Source: Iodobacter fluviatilis
GTDB lineage: Bacteria > Pseudomonadota > Gammaproteobacteria > Burkholderiales > Chitinibacteraceae
Direction of reading: 5' to 3'
Assembly: GCF_900451195.1 (NCBI RefSeq)
Contig: NZ_UGHR01000001.1
Span: forward strand, 3,162,001-3,226,000
Length of the DNA: 64,000 nt
The notes below the pieces were generated by a model. That model did no database searches. It saw only the letters and a list, made by a program, of their open reading frames with translations, and was not told the DNA's origin. Position numbers and translations under genes: made by a program. This document shows, piece after piece, positions 38,027 through 47,441 of the stretch (the stretch's first letter is position 1; each line of letters opens with the position of its first letter).

Positions 38027-38686
38027 TTACAAAACATTACACCATCGTAAGATTTTCCATCCTTCTTCCGCGGCAAGATTGCACAAAACAGAATCGGGGT
38101 TCACCACACAAGCGTGCTCAACCGCCCGCAACAGTGGCAAATCATTTCTTGAGTCGCTATAGCCCGTACTGCCTACCAGAACTTCACCCTCTTGCTGCAG
38201 CCAATCATGCAATCGCAGCACCTTGCCCTGCTGGTAAGTCAACACTCCCTTTGTCTGCCCAGTATATAAACCCGACTCATCCTCAAGGCCGATAGCAAGG
38301 TAATCCGCCACACCCAAAAAGCGGGCTACAGGGCCAACAATATGCTCACCTGTTGCAGAAATAATCAGCACCCTGTTGCCCTCAGCACGGTGCTTTTCGA
38401 TGACCTGCCGCGCCTCTGCAAACACGATAGGGGCAATCATTTGCTCAATAAAAACAGCCACCCACCGCCTCACCTCATCAACTGAACGCCCTTTTAAAGC
38501 CTGCAAGGTAAAAGACATATAGTCCTCCATTCGCAAAAGCCCCAGATGGTATGCCTGCATCAGCTCTGCTTCTTTGGCCAGCATACTGGTATCGGCAAGC
38601 CCTTTATCTACCAAAAACCGCAGAAACAAACTGGCGCTGTCGCCATTAATTAAAGTGTCGTCTAAATCAAAAATTGCTAATGCCAT
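38027..38686 (-). CDS. HAD-IB family phosphatase (SerB-like hydrolase)
   Basis: The 219-residue cytoplasmic phosphatase has all HAD motifs: I FDLDDTL (nucleophile Asp7, Asp9), II LIISATG, III Lys in QQGKVLRL, and IV GYSDSRNDLPLL. The helical cap after motif I places it in the IB subfamily that includes phosphoserine phosphatase and related proteobacterial hydrolases. An AGGA site lies 5 nt before the ATG. The gene is 150 bp after the phosphonate cluster's FAD oxidoreductase on the same strand. A link to phosphonate use is not shown; the substrate is a small phosphomonoester, identity unknown. Confidence 0.87.
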   Translation of the reverse strand: MALAIFDLDDTLINGDSASLFLRFLVDKGLADTSMLAKEAELMQAYHLGLLRMEDYMSFTLQALKGRSVDEVRRWVAVFIEQMIAPIVFAEARQVIEKHRAEGNRVLIISATGEHIVGPVARFLGVADYLAIGLEDESGLYTGQTKGVLTYQQGKVLRLHDWLQQEGEVLVGSTGYSDSRNDLPLLRAVEHACVVNPDSVLCNLAAEEGWKILRWCNVL

Positions 38687-38836
38687 TACTTATCCTTGCT
38701 TCGCCTCAGACAGGCTTGGGGTTGATTGATCGTGCTGTGTGGCTGGCATACGGCGCTTTTACCTGCTACCCATAAAAAAGCACAGGCAAAAACCTCGGGT
38801 ACGCCCTGCATCGTGCATACATTCAAAATGAACTAT

Positions 38837-40237
38837 TCAAGCTTTATCAGATTTTCCAGCCGCTGCGGCAAAGCCCGCCAACTTGCAATCCAGCAACCAT
38901 GGCTTTGCGCCTCTGTCTTCCGCATTTTCTTTACGGCGAATGGCGTTTCTCACCATATTGGCTCCCAGCCAGCGTATGGGCTCTGGCGGAAAAAACCCTC
39001 TTGGGCCCGTGACCAGCGGGCTGCGTGTCCATTCATTATCTGCATCCAGCACGAGGGACGATAAAATCTGTCCGCCCAGATAAGTCGGCCCCACGCCATT
39101 GCCCGAATAGCCAAAGCCATAAAAAATATGCGGATGCTGATTAAGCCGGCCAAAAAAAGGAATACCCGTTACCGACCGGTCAGAAGGACCATTCCATGAA
39201 GCGGCAATCGCCACGTCTTGCAAGGCAGGAAAAAATCGTTTCAAGGTATGAGTGAGCGACTGCTGATAAGCACTGGGCCGATCAAACGCAGCCAGCATCC
39301 GATTGCCATAAGCAAAGGTATTCCCCCCCTTACCCAACATTAATCGCCCATCTGCGGTACTGCGATAGTAATTCACAAAAATACGCGAATCACAGACCGC
39401 CACACCACGCGTAAGACCAGTGCGCTGCAAAAGATCGGGGCAAGGCTCGGTGATAATCATATCGGATGAAACCAGGGCAATGCTGCGTGAGAGCGCCGGG
39501 AACATCGTCGCCATAGAGGCATTGAGCGCCAGCACCACCCTGCCCGCGCTGATTTTGCCATGCGCCGTCACCACCACCGGCCTAGCACTTTCAATTAAGC
39601 GCTCCATCGGCGTGACTTCAAAAATCTGCACACCCATTGCCCTTGCCACCCGCGCCAAACCCCGTACCAGTAAGCCTGGCTGCACACTCCCACCCACAGG
39701 TGAAAACGCCCCTGCAATATGCAAATCTGACCCCGCCATCAGTTTAACTTCGTGCTCGGGCAAGCCGACCCAAGTTGACGCACTATGCCGCGCCAGCTCG
39801 TTCATTACGCCATCCATACTGCCCAGCTGAGCAGTATTAGTGGCGGTATAGAGCGTGCCATCGACACGCACCTCGGCGTCAATCTGATGATCGCGGCAAA
39901 ATTGTGCAATCTGATAAACCGCGTCTTCCGAGGCTTTAACGATACGCAGCGCTTCTGCCTCGCCAAACAGCCTTTTCAGTGTTAAAAACTTCGTCGCCAA
40001 CGTCAGCAGGCAGCCGCCATTACGGCCCGATGCTCCGCTACCACAAAGGTCTTTTTCGATGACCACCACGCTTAATTCCGGCTTAGCCATTTTGAGCGAA
40101 ATCGCCGTCCATAAGCCGGTATAACCACCACCCACAATGCACACATCAGCCTGTAAATCCTGCCCGAGCGGCACGGCTGGCTGCGAATTTTCTTTAATCA
40201 AAGCCTGCTCAAACCACCAGGGGCGAAATTCACTCAT
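38837..40237 (-). CDS. FAD-dependent amine oxidoreductase (DAO family), phosphonate-associated
   Basis: The 466-residue protein has the dinucleotide-binding start VCIVGGGYTGLWTAISL (about 31-47), GSGASGRNGGCL (family GxGASGRNGG) and a C-terminal FAD contact HIFYGFGYSGNGVGPTYLGG. It belongs to the glycine/D-amino acid oxidase group, and is close to the GabB/PuuB-like enzymes that oxidise primary or secondary amines. A GGAAGG site precedes the ATG. Oxidoreductases of this class recur beside phnW/phnX, where they may deaminate or demethylate (N-methyl-)aminoethylphosphonate; that function is inferred from context. It is last in the phosphonate gene row, separated from phnX by a palindromic repeat. 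Confidence 0.8.
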   Translation of the reverse strand: MSEFRPWWFEQALIKENSQPAVPLGQDLQADVCIVGGGYTGLWTAISLKMAKPELSVVVIEKDLCGSGASGRNGGCLLTLATKFLTLKRLFGEAEALRIVKASEDAVYQIAQFCRDHQIDAEVRVDGTLYTATNTAQLGSMDGVMNELARHSASTWVGLPEHEVKLMAGSDLHIAGAFSPVGGSVQPGLLVRGLARVARAMGVQIFEVTPMERLIESARPVVVTAHGKISAGRVVLALNASMATMFPALSRSIALVSSDMIITEPCPDLLQRTGLTRGVAVCDSRIFVNYYRSTADGRLMLGKGGNTFAYGNRMLAAFDRPSAYQQSLTHTLKRFFPALQDVAIAASWNGPSDRSVTGIPFFGRLNQHPHIFYGFGYSGNGVGPTYLGGQILSSLVLDADNEWTRSPLVTGPRGFFPPEPIRWLGANMVRNAIRRKENAEDRGAKPWLLDCKLAGFAAAAGKSDKA

Positions 40238-40287
40238 TAGAGCCTTCCCAATAGATACAACATCAAACTCAGCGTGTTTTTTGAGGG

Positions 40288-40401
40288 GAGCTAAGACTTA
40301 AACCACAGAAGTCACAGTGTTTCACAGAGGAAAGCGATTTCTAGTGCTTTAAGAGGTTTTCTCTGTGCCCTCGTTTTACTCTGTGGTTCAAGATTTAACT
40401 C
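40288..40401. repeat. Intergenic palindromic repeat, family 1, copy A
   Basis: A long imperfect inverted repeat of 114 bp. The 21-nt ends, gagctaagacttaaaccaca and ctgtggttcaagatttaact(c), pair at 17 of 21 positions, with inner CACAGAG/CTCTGTG blocks. It separates phnX from the FAD oxidoreductase gene. Confidence 0.85.
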
Positions 40402-40428
40402 AAGCCCACAAACATCCACAAACAAAGA

Positions 40429-41262
40429 TCAAGGACGCTCTGATCGAGCCATGCGTGCTTCAATATCGGCCAACACCGGCAGTAAATCGGCGATGCTATC
40501 GATCACATAATGCGCCCCCGCCCGTGACAATTTTTCTACCGCCACGGCACGTTTTTTGGCTTGCTCGGCAGTGCTTAAATCGGCCCACTCTGCGGCAGTT
40601 AAGCCCACTTCATTACCCGTCACCGATAGCCCTACCGTCCACATACCGGCATTTAAGCCCTCATCAATTCCCACTGCGGTATCGTCCACCTTCACGCAGG
40701 CGGCCACATCGCTCACGGCCAGCTCGATCACATTTTGCAATGCCATCCAGGGCCCCGGGCGCGCGCCTGCCTTTAGATCATCGGCCGCCACGATGCAATC
40801 CGGCGCATAACCACGCTCGCGGGCAATCGGCAGCAAGGCATTCATCACTTGGCGCGGGTAGCCCGTGCAACTACCAATTTTGATACCCTTGGCACGCAGC
40901 GCGGCCATCACATCGAGCGCACCGTTAATTGGCAGGGAATACTGGCCCACCTTGGCAATCTGCAAAGGCATAAACGCCGCGTACAGTGCATCCACATCGG
41001 CATCTGTCATGCTGCGATCAAACTTCGCCTGCCAACGTGCGGCCACCGTTGGCAATTGCCCCAAAGCTTTGATATGGTCCCACTTTGCCATCCCCATCGG
41101 CACACGCGCCTCAGCAAGGGAAATCTCGATCCCAAAGCCCGCAAAAGCCTCGATCAAAACCTGAGTCGGCGCAAAAGAGCCAAAATCCAGCACGGTGCCA
41201 GCCCAGTCAAAAATAACCGCCTGAATCGGGCCAAGATAAGCGCGGGTGTAACGATAATTCAT
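40429..41262 (-). CDS. phnX: Phosphonoacetaldehyde hydrolase
   Basis: The enzyme cleaves the C-P bond of phosphonoacetaldehyde to acetaldehyde and phosphate. At 277 residues it is full length. The HAD nucleophile is Asp19 in [11 protein letters not shown], and the Schiff-base lysine unique to this family is Lys60 in MGMAKWDHI, matching Asp12 and Lys53 of the Bacillus enzyme. The Mg-binding acidic motif is [19 protein letters not shown]. An AAGGA site lies before the ATG. It is the second step after PhnW in the 2-aminoethylphosphonate route; both lie on the same strand, with a repeat between. Confidence 0.96.
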   Translation of the reverse strand: MNYRYTRAYLGPIQAVIFDWAGTVLDFGSFAPTQVLIEAFAGFGIEISLAEARVPMGMAKWDHIKALGQLPTVAARWQAKFDRSMTDADVDALYAAFMPLQIAKVGQYSLPINGALDVMAALRAKGIKIGSCTGYPRQVMNALLPIARERGYAPDCIVAADDLKAGARPGPWMALQNVIELAVSDVAACVKVDDTAVGIDEGLNAGMWTVGLSVTGNEVGLTAAEWADLSTAEQAKKRAVAVEKLSRAGAHYVIDSIADLLPVLADIEARMARSERP

Positions 41263-41319
41263 GTTTATTCCTTGATTAATTGTTCTGATGAGTAAGATTC
41301 TTCAGTGAGTTTTGATACA

Positions 41320-41435
41320 GAGCTAAATCTTGAACCACCGAGGGCACAGAGGGTCACAGAGAAAATAAAGTGTCGAATGGTTTTCGCTGTGGCCCTCTGC
41401 GTCCTCGTTTTACTCTGTGGTTCAAGGTTTAGCTC
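41320..41435. repeat. Intergenic palindromic repeat, family 1, copy B
   Basis: 116 bp between phnW and phnX. The terminal 21-nt arms (start gagctaaatcttgaaccacc, end ctgtggttcaaggtttagct) pair at 19 of 21 positions; inner CACAGAG and CTCTG blocks recur. Confidence 0.88.
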
Positions 41436-41452
41436 ACGCAAACTTGCGCTCC

Positions 41453-42541
41453 TTAATCAGACCACCCCAGCTCCGCCAGCACCTCGGCAATCACCGCAAT
41501 TGCTTGCTGGATTTCTGCTTGATCAATCGCGCCGATGCAGCCCACGCGGAAGGTTTCTACTTCGGTGAGTTTGCCGGGGTAAAGCAAGAAGCCCCGGGCG
41601 CGAACGGCTTGATAAAAGCGCTGAAAATCGTAACCAGGGTGATGCGGCGCAAAAAAGGTATAGATAATCGGCGCTTGCAAATCGGCGGGCAAAAAGGATT
41701 GCAGACCGAGCTTTTTCATCCCCGCAAGCAGGGCATCGCCATTGGCCTGATAGCGAGCTAAACGTGCAGGCTGGCCGCCTTCTGCCCAATATTGATCGAG
41801 CGCTGCTCTAAACGCCGCCACCACATGGGTTGGCGGGGTGAAGCGCCATTGGCCAGTTTTTTGCATATATTCAAATTGATCGCATAAATCCAGCGATAAG
41901 GATGGGCTTTGCCCCTGCACCAAGGCCGATTGCTTCACAATCACGAAACCCATGCCAGGCACGCCTTCCAGGCATTTATTGGCCGAAGAAATCACGGCAT
42001 CCACCGGCAAACCATCCACCGGCAAAGCGCCAAATGCCGACATCGAATCCAAAATCAAGGCTCGCCCAGCGGCCTGCACCACGGCGGCCACTTCTGCCAC
42101 GGGATTGAGTAAACCTGTCGCCGTTTCACAATGAATCATGCCCACATGCGATATGGCCGGATTGGCTGCCAGCGCCTCAGCAACGGCAGCAGCGCTGACT
42201 GGCGTGCCATCGCTGACCGCCAGCACGCTGACCTTACGCCCCATTACGGTAGCGATCTTGGCCATTCTTTGCCCATAAGCACCGTTCACCAACACCAGGA
42301 TTTCACGATCTTTGGGCACCAAGCTGCCAATGGCGGCCTCCACTGCAAACGTGCCAGATCCTTGTAAAGGCACGCAAACATAGCCATCCCCTAGGTTGGC
42401 GATGCGCAGCAAATCGGCGCACACACTGGCTGTCAGCGCATTAAATTTAGCATCCCAAGAGCCCCAATCGACCAGCATGGCGGCTTTAGTTGCCAGCGAG
42501 GTGGTCAAAGGACCGGGTGTGAGTAAAATCGGTTCACGCAT
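41453..42541 (-). CDS. phnW: 2-aminoethylphosphonate--pyruvate transaminase
   Basis: This 362-residue PLP aminotransferase converts 2-aminoethylphosphonate and pyruvate to phosphonoacetaldehyde and alanine. Family landmarks are [10 protein letters not shown] at the N-terminus, [15 protein letters not shown] (phosphate binding), [14 protein letters not shown] with Asp165, and the PLP lysine Lys189 in [35 protein letters not shown] and [11 protein letters not shown] near the C-terminus are typical. A GGAG site lies 6 nt before the ATG. It precedes phnX on the same strand and follows the transporter genes. Confidence 0.96.
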   Translation of the reverse strand: MREPILLTPGPLTTSLATKAAMLVDWGSWDAKFNALTASVCADLLRIANLGDGYVCVPLQGSGTFAVEAAIGSLVPKDREILVLVNGAYGQRMAKIATVMGRKVSVLAVSDGTPVSAAAVAEALAANPAISHVGMIHCETATGLLNPVAEVAAVVQAAGRALILDSMSAFGALPVDGLPVDAVISSANKCLEGVPGMGFVIVKQSALVQGQSPSLSLDLCDQFEYMQKTGQWRFTPPTHVVAAFRAALDQYWAEGGQPARLARYQANGDALLAGMKKLGLQSFLPADLQAPIIYTFFAPHHPGYDFQRFYQAVRARGFLLYPGKLTEVETFRVGCIGAIDQAEIQQAIAVIAEVLAELGWSD

Positions 42542-42646
42542 GATGACTCCAATCGTCTAGATGAATTTTTTGATACAAAAAAATGGCCGAGGCCTGGATA
42601 TATAAATTTTGCAGAGTGGACAACGACACTTCAGCTCACCTTGATA

Positions 42647-42772
42647 GAGCGTTAAACCTTGAACCACAGAGTAAAACGAGTACGCAGAGCACACAGAGAA
42701 AACCATCAAATTCTTCGGTTCCTCTGTGGAACTCTGTGCTCTTAGTGTTCTCTGTGGTTCAAGATTTAGCTC
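42647..42772. repeat. Intergenic palindromic repeat, family 1, copy C
   Basis: 126 bp between the permease gene and phnW. It starts gagcgttaaaccttgaacca and ends ctgtggttcaagatttagctc; the ends pair to form a long hairpin with inner CACAGAG/CTCTGTG blocks. Confidence 0.87.
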
Positions 42773-42827
42773 CCTTAACTTTAAACAGAAGCATCGTTAT
42801 AACTAAGAAACACTTTATCGCACCAAG

Positions 42828-44507
42828 CTACCTTCTCCACGCTTGCGAGCGTTTGCCCAATAGCGCCGAGGCAATAGCGAATAACAGACACACCAAGGCC
42901 GATGTCATCACAATCAGGGTAGCCATTGCTGCTGCAGCGGCGGTGTCGCCTGCGTCGTCCATATTCAGCACGGCCAGGGAAGAGAGCACGGTGTCTGGCG
43001 TGTAGAGGAAAATCACAGCAGAGACAGTGGTCATGGCAGAAACAAAATAATAGCGGGCGATATCTAAAATAGCGGGCAGGCAAACCGGTACGGTGACGCG
43101 GCTAAAGGTGGTCCAGAACGGCACTTTCAGCGAGGCGGCGACGGCTTCAAATTCTGCGTCCATCTGCTTAAGCGCAGTGGTGGCGGTGAGATGCGCCGTG
43201 GTATAGAAATGCGTCACGGTGCAGAGCACCAAAATACCCATCGTGCCGTAAAGGCTGTGCATCGGGTTATGCGGGTGATTAAAAAAGAACACATAACCCA
43301 AGCCCAATACCAAGCCCGGCACGGCCATTGGCAACATCGCTAATACGCGCAAAATGGCTTGGGCCAGCGGCGCTACTTTTAGCTTTTCATTTAAATAAGC
43401 ACCGATAAATACCAACAACACGCCGCAGATCGCCGTCCAGAATGCGAGCTTTAAGCTATTAAAATAAGCCAGCCAACCACCGCCATCCATTTGCTCAAAA
43501 TCAAAATGCGCCAGTGTCAGGCTTAAGTTATACGGCCAGAGCGTGATTAAAGACGCCGCTACGGCCACGCCCAGCATCACGATCAACCACAGGGAAATTG
43601 TGCTGCAACACAGAAAAGCGGCGGCATCTCTGAGCGAAGAAGGCTTTGCCACTAAAGGCTGGGCACGCGCGGTAAGCAGGGCTTTTTGCTTTTTTTGCAC
43701 AAAGTAATCAACCACAAAAGACAGCAAAGCCGGGAAGAGCAGCAAAAGACCAATCACCGCGCCCTTAGGGAAATTCTGCTGGCCGATCACCTGCTTATAC
43801 GCCTCAACCGCCAGCACATTAAACTGCCCGCCAATCAGCTTTGGCACGCCAAAATCGGTCATCACCAGCGTAAACACCACAAATGCCGCCGAGATCAGGC
43901 CATAACGCACTGCTGGCAAAGTGACGGTGAACCATTGCCGCACTCGCCCAGCCCCCAGCGCGGTGGCTGCCTCATACAGCCGCGCATCGGCAATCGCCAG
44001 CGCGGTGAGCAAAATCATCAGGGCATGTGGAAAGGTATAAAACACCTCGCCCAGTACAATACCCAGCGGGCCATAAATGCTGACGCCCAGCGGCAGCCAG
44101 CTTTTGATCAGGCCTTGATTGCCAAATAAATAAACCAGCGAAATGCCGGGTAAAAGGGACGGCGCGAGGAGCGGAATCAAAGCCAGATAGCGAAACACCG
44201 CCTTGCCCGGCATGGCGCTACGACTCAGCGCTGCGGCAAAGACATAGGCCAGCGGCAGCACAATCGTCGTAGTCAACGCCGACACCCACAGGCTATTGCC
44301 CACCGCAGACCAAAAGCCTGCCACATTGGTGATTTCAATAAAATTACTTAAGCCGGTGAATTCGCCGCTTTGTGCGAGTAAAGACTTACCCAGAATCGCC
44401 AGCAGCGGCCCCGCCACGCCAATCAGCAAAAATGCCGCAATCAGATAGCTGATGCTGCCCGCCATTCTTTCCCGAATATCGAGCTTTAAAGTAAGGGCTG
44501 TGCTCAT
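42828..44507 (-). CDS. 2-aminoethylphosphonate-type ABC transporter permease (two fused permease modules)
   Basis: The 559-residue inner membrane protein has about twelve hydrophobic segments arranged as two six-helix binding-protein-dependent permease modules (about 1-275 and 300-559). Each has an EAA-like loop: YEAATALGAGRVRQWFTVTLP and FEAVAASLKVPFWTTFSRVTVP. This fused PotB/PotC or iron-transporter-like form is the one linked with phosphonate-specific permeases (PhnU2-type). The start overlaps the ATPase stop codon by 4 bp (ATGA). AEP as substrate is inferred from the adjacent phnW and phnX. Confidence 0.88.
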   Translation of the reverse strand: MSTALTLKLDIRERMAGSISYLIAAFLLIGVAGPLLAILGKSLLAQSGEFTGLSNFIEITNVAGFWSAVGNSLWVSALTTTIVLPLAYVFAAALSRSAMPGKAVFRYLALIPLLAPSLLPGISLVYLFGNQGLIKSWLPLGVSIYGPLGIVLGEVFYTFPHALMILLTALAIADARLYEAATALGAGRVRQWFTVTLPAVRYGLISAAFVVFTLVMTDFGVPKLIGGQFNVLAVEAYKQVIGQQNFPKGAVIGLLLLFPALLSFVVDYFVQKKQKALLTARAQPLVAKPSSLRDAAAFLCCSTISLWLIVMLGVAVAASLITLWPYNLSLTLAHFDFEQMDGGGWLAYFNSLKLAFWTAICGVLLVFIGAYLNEKLKVAPLAQAILRVLAMLPMAVPGLVLGLGYVFFFNHPHNPMHSLYGTMGILVLCTVTHFYTTAHLTATTALKQMDAEFEAVAASLKVPFWTTFSRVTVPVCLPAILDIARYYFVSAMTTVSAVIFLYTPDTVLSSLAVLNMDDAGDTAAAAAMATLIVMTSALVCLLFAIASALLGKRSQAWRR

Positions 44508-45619
44508 TCTGCATCCTTGCTACAAAAAACCCGCAGCTGATCGTGCGGCAAGGAAACCGGGATACGCTGTGCTAAAGAAGGCTGATAGAGGGCAAGCTGA
44601 TCACGACTGAGATCGACCATTAAATCGCTGTTCCACACCGGCACATGCAGGCTGATACGGTAAAAGCTGCCTAATAGTTCAATCTTGCTGACATCAGCCA
44701 GCGCAGTGTTGGGCTCTCTCAAGAGTGCGGCATCCCAAGTGGCATGCAGGCGCACCGCCTCAGGGCGGATAAAGAGTTCCACCTCCTGCCCCGGTGGTAA
44801 TGGCGGCAGATGCAGGGCGTAAAGCTCAGCATCGGCGACGCTCAGGCATTGATTGCCGCTTACCCGGGCCTTAATCCAATTCGATTTACCAACAAACTCG
44901 GCCACAAAGCGGCTTTGCGGATGGCTGTAAATTTCTTCAGGCGTGCCAACCTGCTCGATCACACCGTGGTTCATCACCACAATCCGATCGGCCATCGTCA
45001 GCGCCTCATCCTGATCGTGCGTCACTAAAATCGTGGTAATACCCAGGCGTTGTTGCAAGCTGCGAATTTCGCGGCGCAAGTGCTCGCGCACACGGGCATC
45101 CAGCGCAGACAGTGGCTCGTCTAATAATAAAAGACCTGGGGAAGTGGCCAAGGCGCGCGCCAAAGCCACCCGCTGCTGCTGCCCGCCGGATAACTGCGCC
45201 GGATATTTGTTCTCGATACCCGCAAGGCCGATCAGCTCAAGCAAGCTTGTAACGCGTGCAGCCTTATCGCTATTGCGCCCTTTCAAGCCGTAAGCAATAT
45301 TGTCTGCCACATTTAAATTGGGAAATAAAGCGTAAGACTGAAACACAATGCCGTAATCACGCTTGGCGGCAGGCAGACGAGTGATGTCTTTGCCCTCCAC
45401 CGTGATGGCACCCGCATCGGCAAACTCCAGCCCCGCAATCATGCGCAGCAGCGTGGTTTTGCCGCAGCCGGATGGCCCGAGCAGGCAGAGCAGCTCGCCT
45501 TTTTTAACACTCAGCGAGATTTGCTTTAAGGCCACAAAAGCACCAAAGCGCTTCGCTAGGCCTTCTATTGTTAAATAATCTGTGCTGGCGACGAGGGGCA
45601 ATTCAATATTTCTATTCAT
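44504..45619 (-). CDS. ABC transporter ATP-binding protein, 2-aminoethylphosphonate-type
   Basis: The 371-residue ATPase has Walker A LLGPSGCGKTTLLRMIAGLE, Q-loop YGIVFQSYALFPNLNVADNI, signature LSGGQQQRVALARALA, Walker B LLLLDEPLSALD and H-loop ILVTHDQDEAL. A C-terminal TOBE-like domain (about 285-365, FIRPEAVRL) places it with PotA/FbpC/PhnT importers. The gene is coupled to the permease by a 4-bp overlap. A 516-bp repeat-rich gap separates it from the binding-protein gene upstream, so it may have its own promoter or be expressed less strongly. Confidence 0.9.
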   Translation of the reverse strand: MNRNIELPLVASTDYLTIEGLAKRFGAFVALKQISLSVKKGELLCLLGPSGCGKTTLLRMIAGLEFADAGAITVEGKDITRLPAAKRDYGIVFQSYALFPNLNVADNIAYGLKGRNSDKAARVTSLLELIGLAGIENKYPAQLSGGQQQRVALARALATSPGLLLLDEPLSALDARVREHLRREIRSLQQRLGITTILVTHDQDEALTMADRIVVMNHGVIEQVGTPEEIYSHPQSRFVAEFVGKSNWIKARVSGNQCLSVADAELYALHLPPLPPGQEVELFIRPEAVRLHATWDAALLREPNTALADVSKIELLGSFYRISLHVPVWNSDLMVDLSRDQLALYQPSLAQRIPVSLPHDQLRVFCSKDAE

Positions 45620-45699
45620 TAATCAGGCCTGAAGCGGTAAACGTTTTGGAACAAGTGATGAAGTTTTTCTTGAGCGGAGATTGCCCGCCCAAGAAAACT

Positions 45700-45930
45700 T
45701 CAAAGCTTTTTAGTGCCTGCGGCACGTTGATTTTGGAGCGGTAGCCACCGCAGGGCCTTCCTTTCTTGCTTCGCCAAGAAACGAAGCCAAAGAAGGCGAC
45801 CCCACGAAACACGAAGGCCCCTGCGCTGCGGACAATCGAGTCGGCGGCAGGCGGGATTGGCTCGCTGCCTCGCTCCCTGGCCGAAACCCCGCCCCGCTTG
45901 TTCCTCACTCCGGCGTGTTTCAAGGGGAGA
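45700..45930. repeat. Interspersed GC-rich repeat, family 2, copy 1 (reverse orientation)
   Basis: Its reverse complement contains aaacacgccggagtgaggaa followed by caagcggggcggggt, nearly identical to a block at 48470-48505. Both copies also share a TTTCTTG...CAAGAAA hairpin near the other end. Short ORFs across it are by-products. Element ends are approximate. Confidence 0.65.
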
Positions 45931-46018
45931 TTTAAGCCCTGTGCAACTAGAAGCGACATATCACAGAACTCAAAATTTGAAAGCGTTCCAAAAACAAAAA
46001 AGGGCTTAATTGAAAACC

Positions 46019-46077
46019 AGATTTTCTCTGTGAAACTCCGTGTTCTCTGTGACCTCTGTGTTTTAAGATTTGGGTTT
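46019..46077. repeat. Partial intergenic palindromic repeat, family 1, copy D
   Basis: Only the right half is clear: ttttctctgtgaaactccgt, then tgttctctgtgacctctgtg and ttttaagattt. No good left arm was found, so it is a truncated copy between the ATPase gene and the binding-protein gene. Confidence 0.65.
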
Positions 46078-46092
46078 TACTTACAACGCCAA

Positions 46093-46124
46093 AAACCGGC
46101 CTACCTCAGGAGGTAAGCCGGTTT
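46093..46124 (-). terminator. Rho-independent terminator of the binding-protein gene
   Basis: The stem aaaccggc / gccggttt with an inner acct/aggt pairing lies just past the stop codon at 46136 and gives a T run on the minus strand. It should reduce read-through from the binding-protein gene into the ATPase gene. Confidence 0.85.
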
Positions 46125-46135
46125 GTGCCGCATTT

Positions 46136-47146
46136 TTATTTCTTTGCCTCAGATTTTGCGTCGTAACGACGTGTCCATTCAGCCAAGATTTTGTCGCGGT
46201 TATGTGCAGACCAGCGCAGATCTTGCTTGATCAGCAATTGCTCGTAGTTCGCAGGGATATGCGCATTGGGCTTAGCCACGCCAGGGTAGGCCACTACGGC
46301 GAAGTTCTTTTCGTACAACTCATTTGCGCTTTTTGATGCAGCCCAATCCGCCAATTTTTTAGCCGCATCTAAATTCTTAGTGCCCTTCATGATAGCGGTG
46401 GCTTCCACATCCCAACCCAAACCTTCCTTAGGGAAGACCAGATCAATTGGTGCACCGCCTTCTTTTAGCTTGGCTGCACGGTATTCAAAGGAAATACCAA
46501 TTGGGAACTCGCCCGCAGCAGCTTGTTTGCAAGGCTTGGAGCCTGAATGTGTGTATTGCGCCATGTTTTCGTGCAGCTTGTCCATAAAGGCCCAACCTTC
46601 TTTCTCGCCACCAAACACCTTCAGCCATGCTGTGACATCAAAATAACCTGTACCGCTGGATGCCGGATTAGGCATCACAATTTTGCCCTTGTATTCAGGC
46701 TTGGTCAGATCGCGCCAGCTTTCTGGTTTTTTCAGGCCCAGCTTGGCCGCTTCTACCGTGTTAAAACAAACCGTCGCACCCCAAACATCCATTCCTACCC
46801 AAGCAGGTGGATTGCTGTCGTCAACGTATTGCTTGGAAAGCTTTTCAACACCCTTGGCAGCATATGGCTGCAACATACCTTCTTTTTCCATCACCAGCAG
46901 GCTTGAAGCCGCTACGCCTAACACCACATCGGCTTGCGGGGCGTTTTTTTCTGCCAGTAATTTAGCCGTGATAATGCCGGTTGAATCCCGCACCCATTTC
47001 AGCTTGATGCCGGGGTTTTGTTCTTCAAATTGTGCTTGATAAGGCTTGAGCTGATCCGCTTCAAGCGCGGTATATACGGTCAGGGAAGTTTCAGCAAAAG
47101 CGTGGCCGGCAAGCAGCGCAGAGAGCAATACAGCAATACGTGTCAT
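46136..47146 (-). CDS. Periplasmic 2-aminoethylphosphonate-binding protein (ABC importer)
   Basis: The 336-residue protein has a short signal peptide (MTRIAVLLSALLAGHAFA, cleavage after residue 18). The mature part is a class II binding protein of the Fe3+/AEP group: LTVYTALEADQLKPYQAQFEE at the start, WVRDSTGIITAKLLAEKNAPQADVVLG, and IVMPNPASSGTGYFDVTAW in the binding cleft. It should present aminoethylphosphonate to the permease. An AGGA site precedes the ATG. It is first in the phosphonate row and is followed by its own terminator, which fits high expression of the binding protein relative to the membrane parts. Confidence 0.9.
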   Translation of the reverse strand: MTRIAVLLSALLAGHAFAETSLTVYTALEADQLKPYQAQFEEQNPGIKLKWVRDSTGIITAKLLAEKNAPQADVVLGVAASSLLVMEKEGMLQPYAAKGVEKLSKQYVDDSNPPAWVGMDVWGATVCFNTVEAAKLGLKKPESWRDLTKPEYKGKIVMPNPASSGTGYFDVTAWLKVFGGEKEGWAFMDKLHENMAQYTHSGSKPCKQAAAGEFPIGISFEYRAAKLKEGGAPIDLVFPKEGLGWDVEATAIMKGTKNLDAAKKLADWAASKSANELYEKNFAVVAYPGVAKPNAHIPANYEQLLIKQDLRWSAHNRDKILAEWTRRYDAKSEAKK

Positions 47147-47254
47147 TCTTCTATCCTTTCACGATCGGTAAAGTAGCAAGGGAGCGTGAAGGATTGTAGG
47201 AAAACAACATTACATAGGCATGACGTCTAGACGAATCTTATGTGACGATCTTTT

Positions 47255-47422
47255 CTAGCAGCCTGTCGGACTTGAGCGTCCGTAGCGAGAAAACGTCCGG
47301 TTTGAGGCAGATTTTGAGGTTTTTTGAGGCGAATAGCGGGCTATTTAACGAAAAAAAGATCGAAATATGGCCAAATCCGGTGTTTTTGCAGTAGGACAGT
47401 CTTAAGTCCGACAGGCTGCTAG
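47255..47422. mobile_element. MITE-like element with 19-bp perfect terminal inverted repeats
   Basis: A 168-bp element with ends ctagcagcctgtcggactt and aagtccgacaggctgctag, exact reverse complements. The outer CTAG could be a 4-bp target duplication, leaving CAGCCTGTCGGACTT as the true end. It has no transposase, so it would be mobilised in trans by an IS with the same ends. It lies between the binding-protein gene and the GNAT gene. Confidence 0.85.
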
Positions 47423-47441
47423 ACAAGTGAGGGCGTGCTGC

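Noticed and set aside
45612..45959. 115-residue minus-strand ORF upstream of the AEP ATPase gene
   Set aside because: Its sequence is that of the family 2 repeat, which also gives peptide-like matches in the copy at 48.5 kb.
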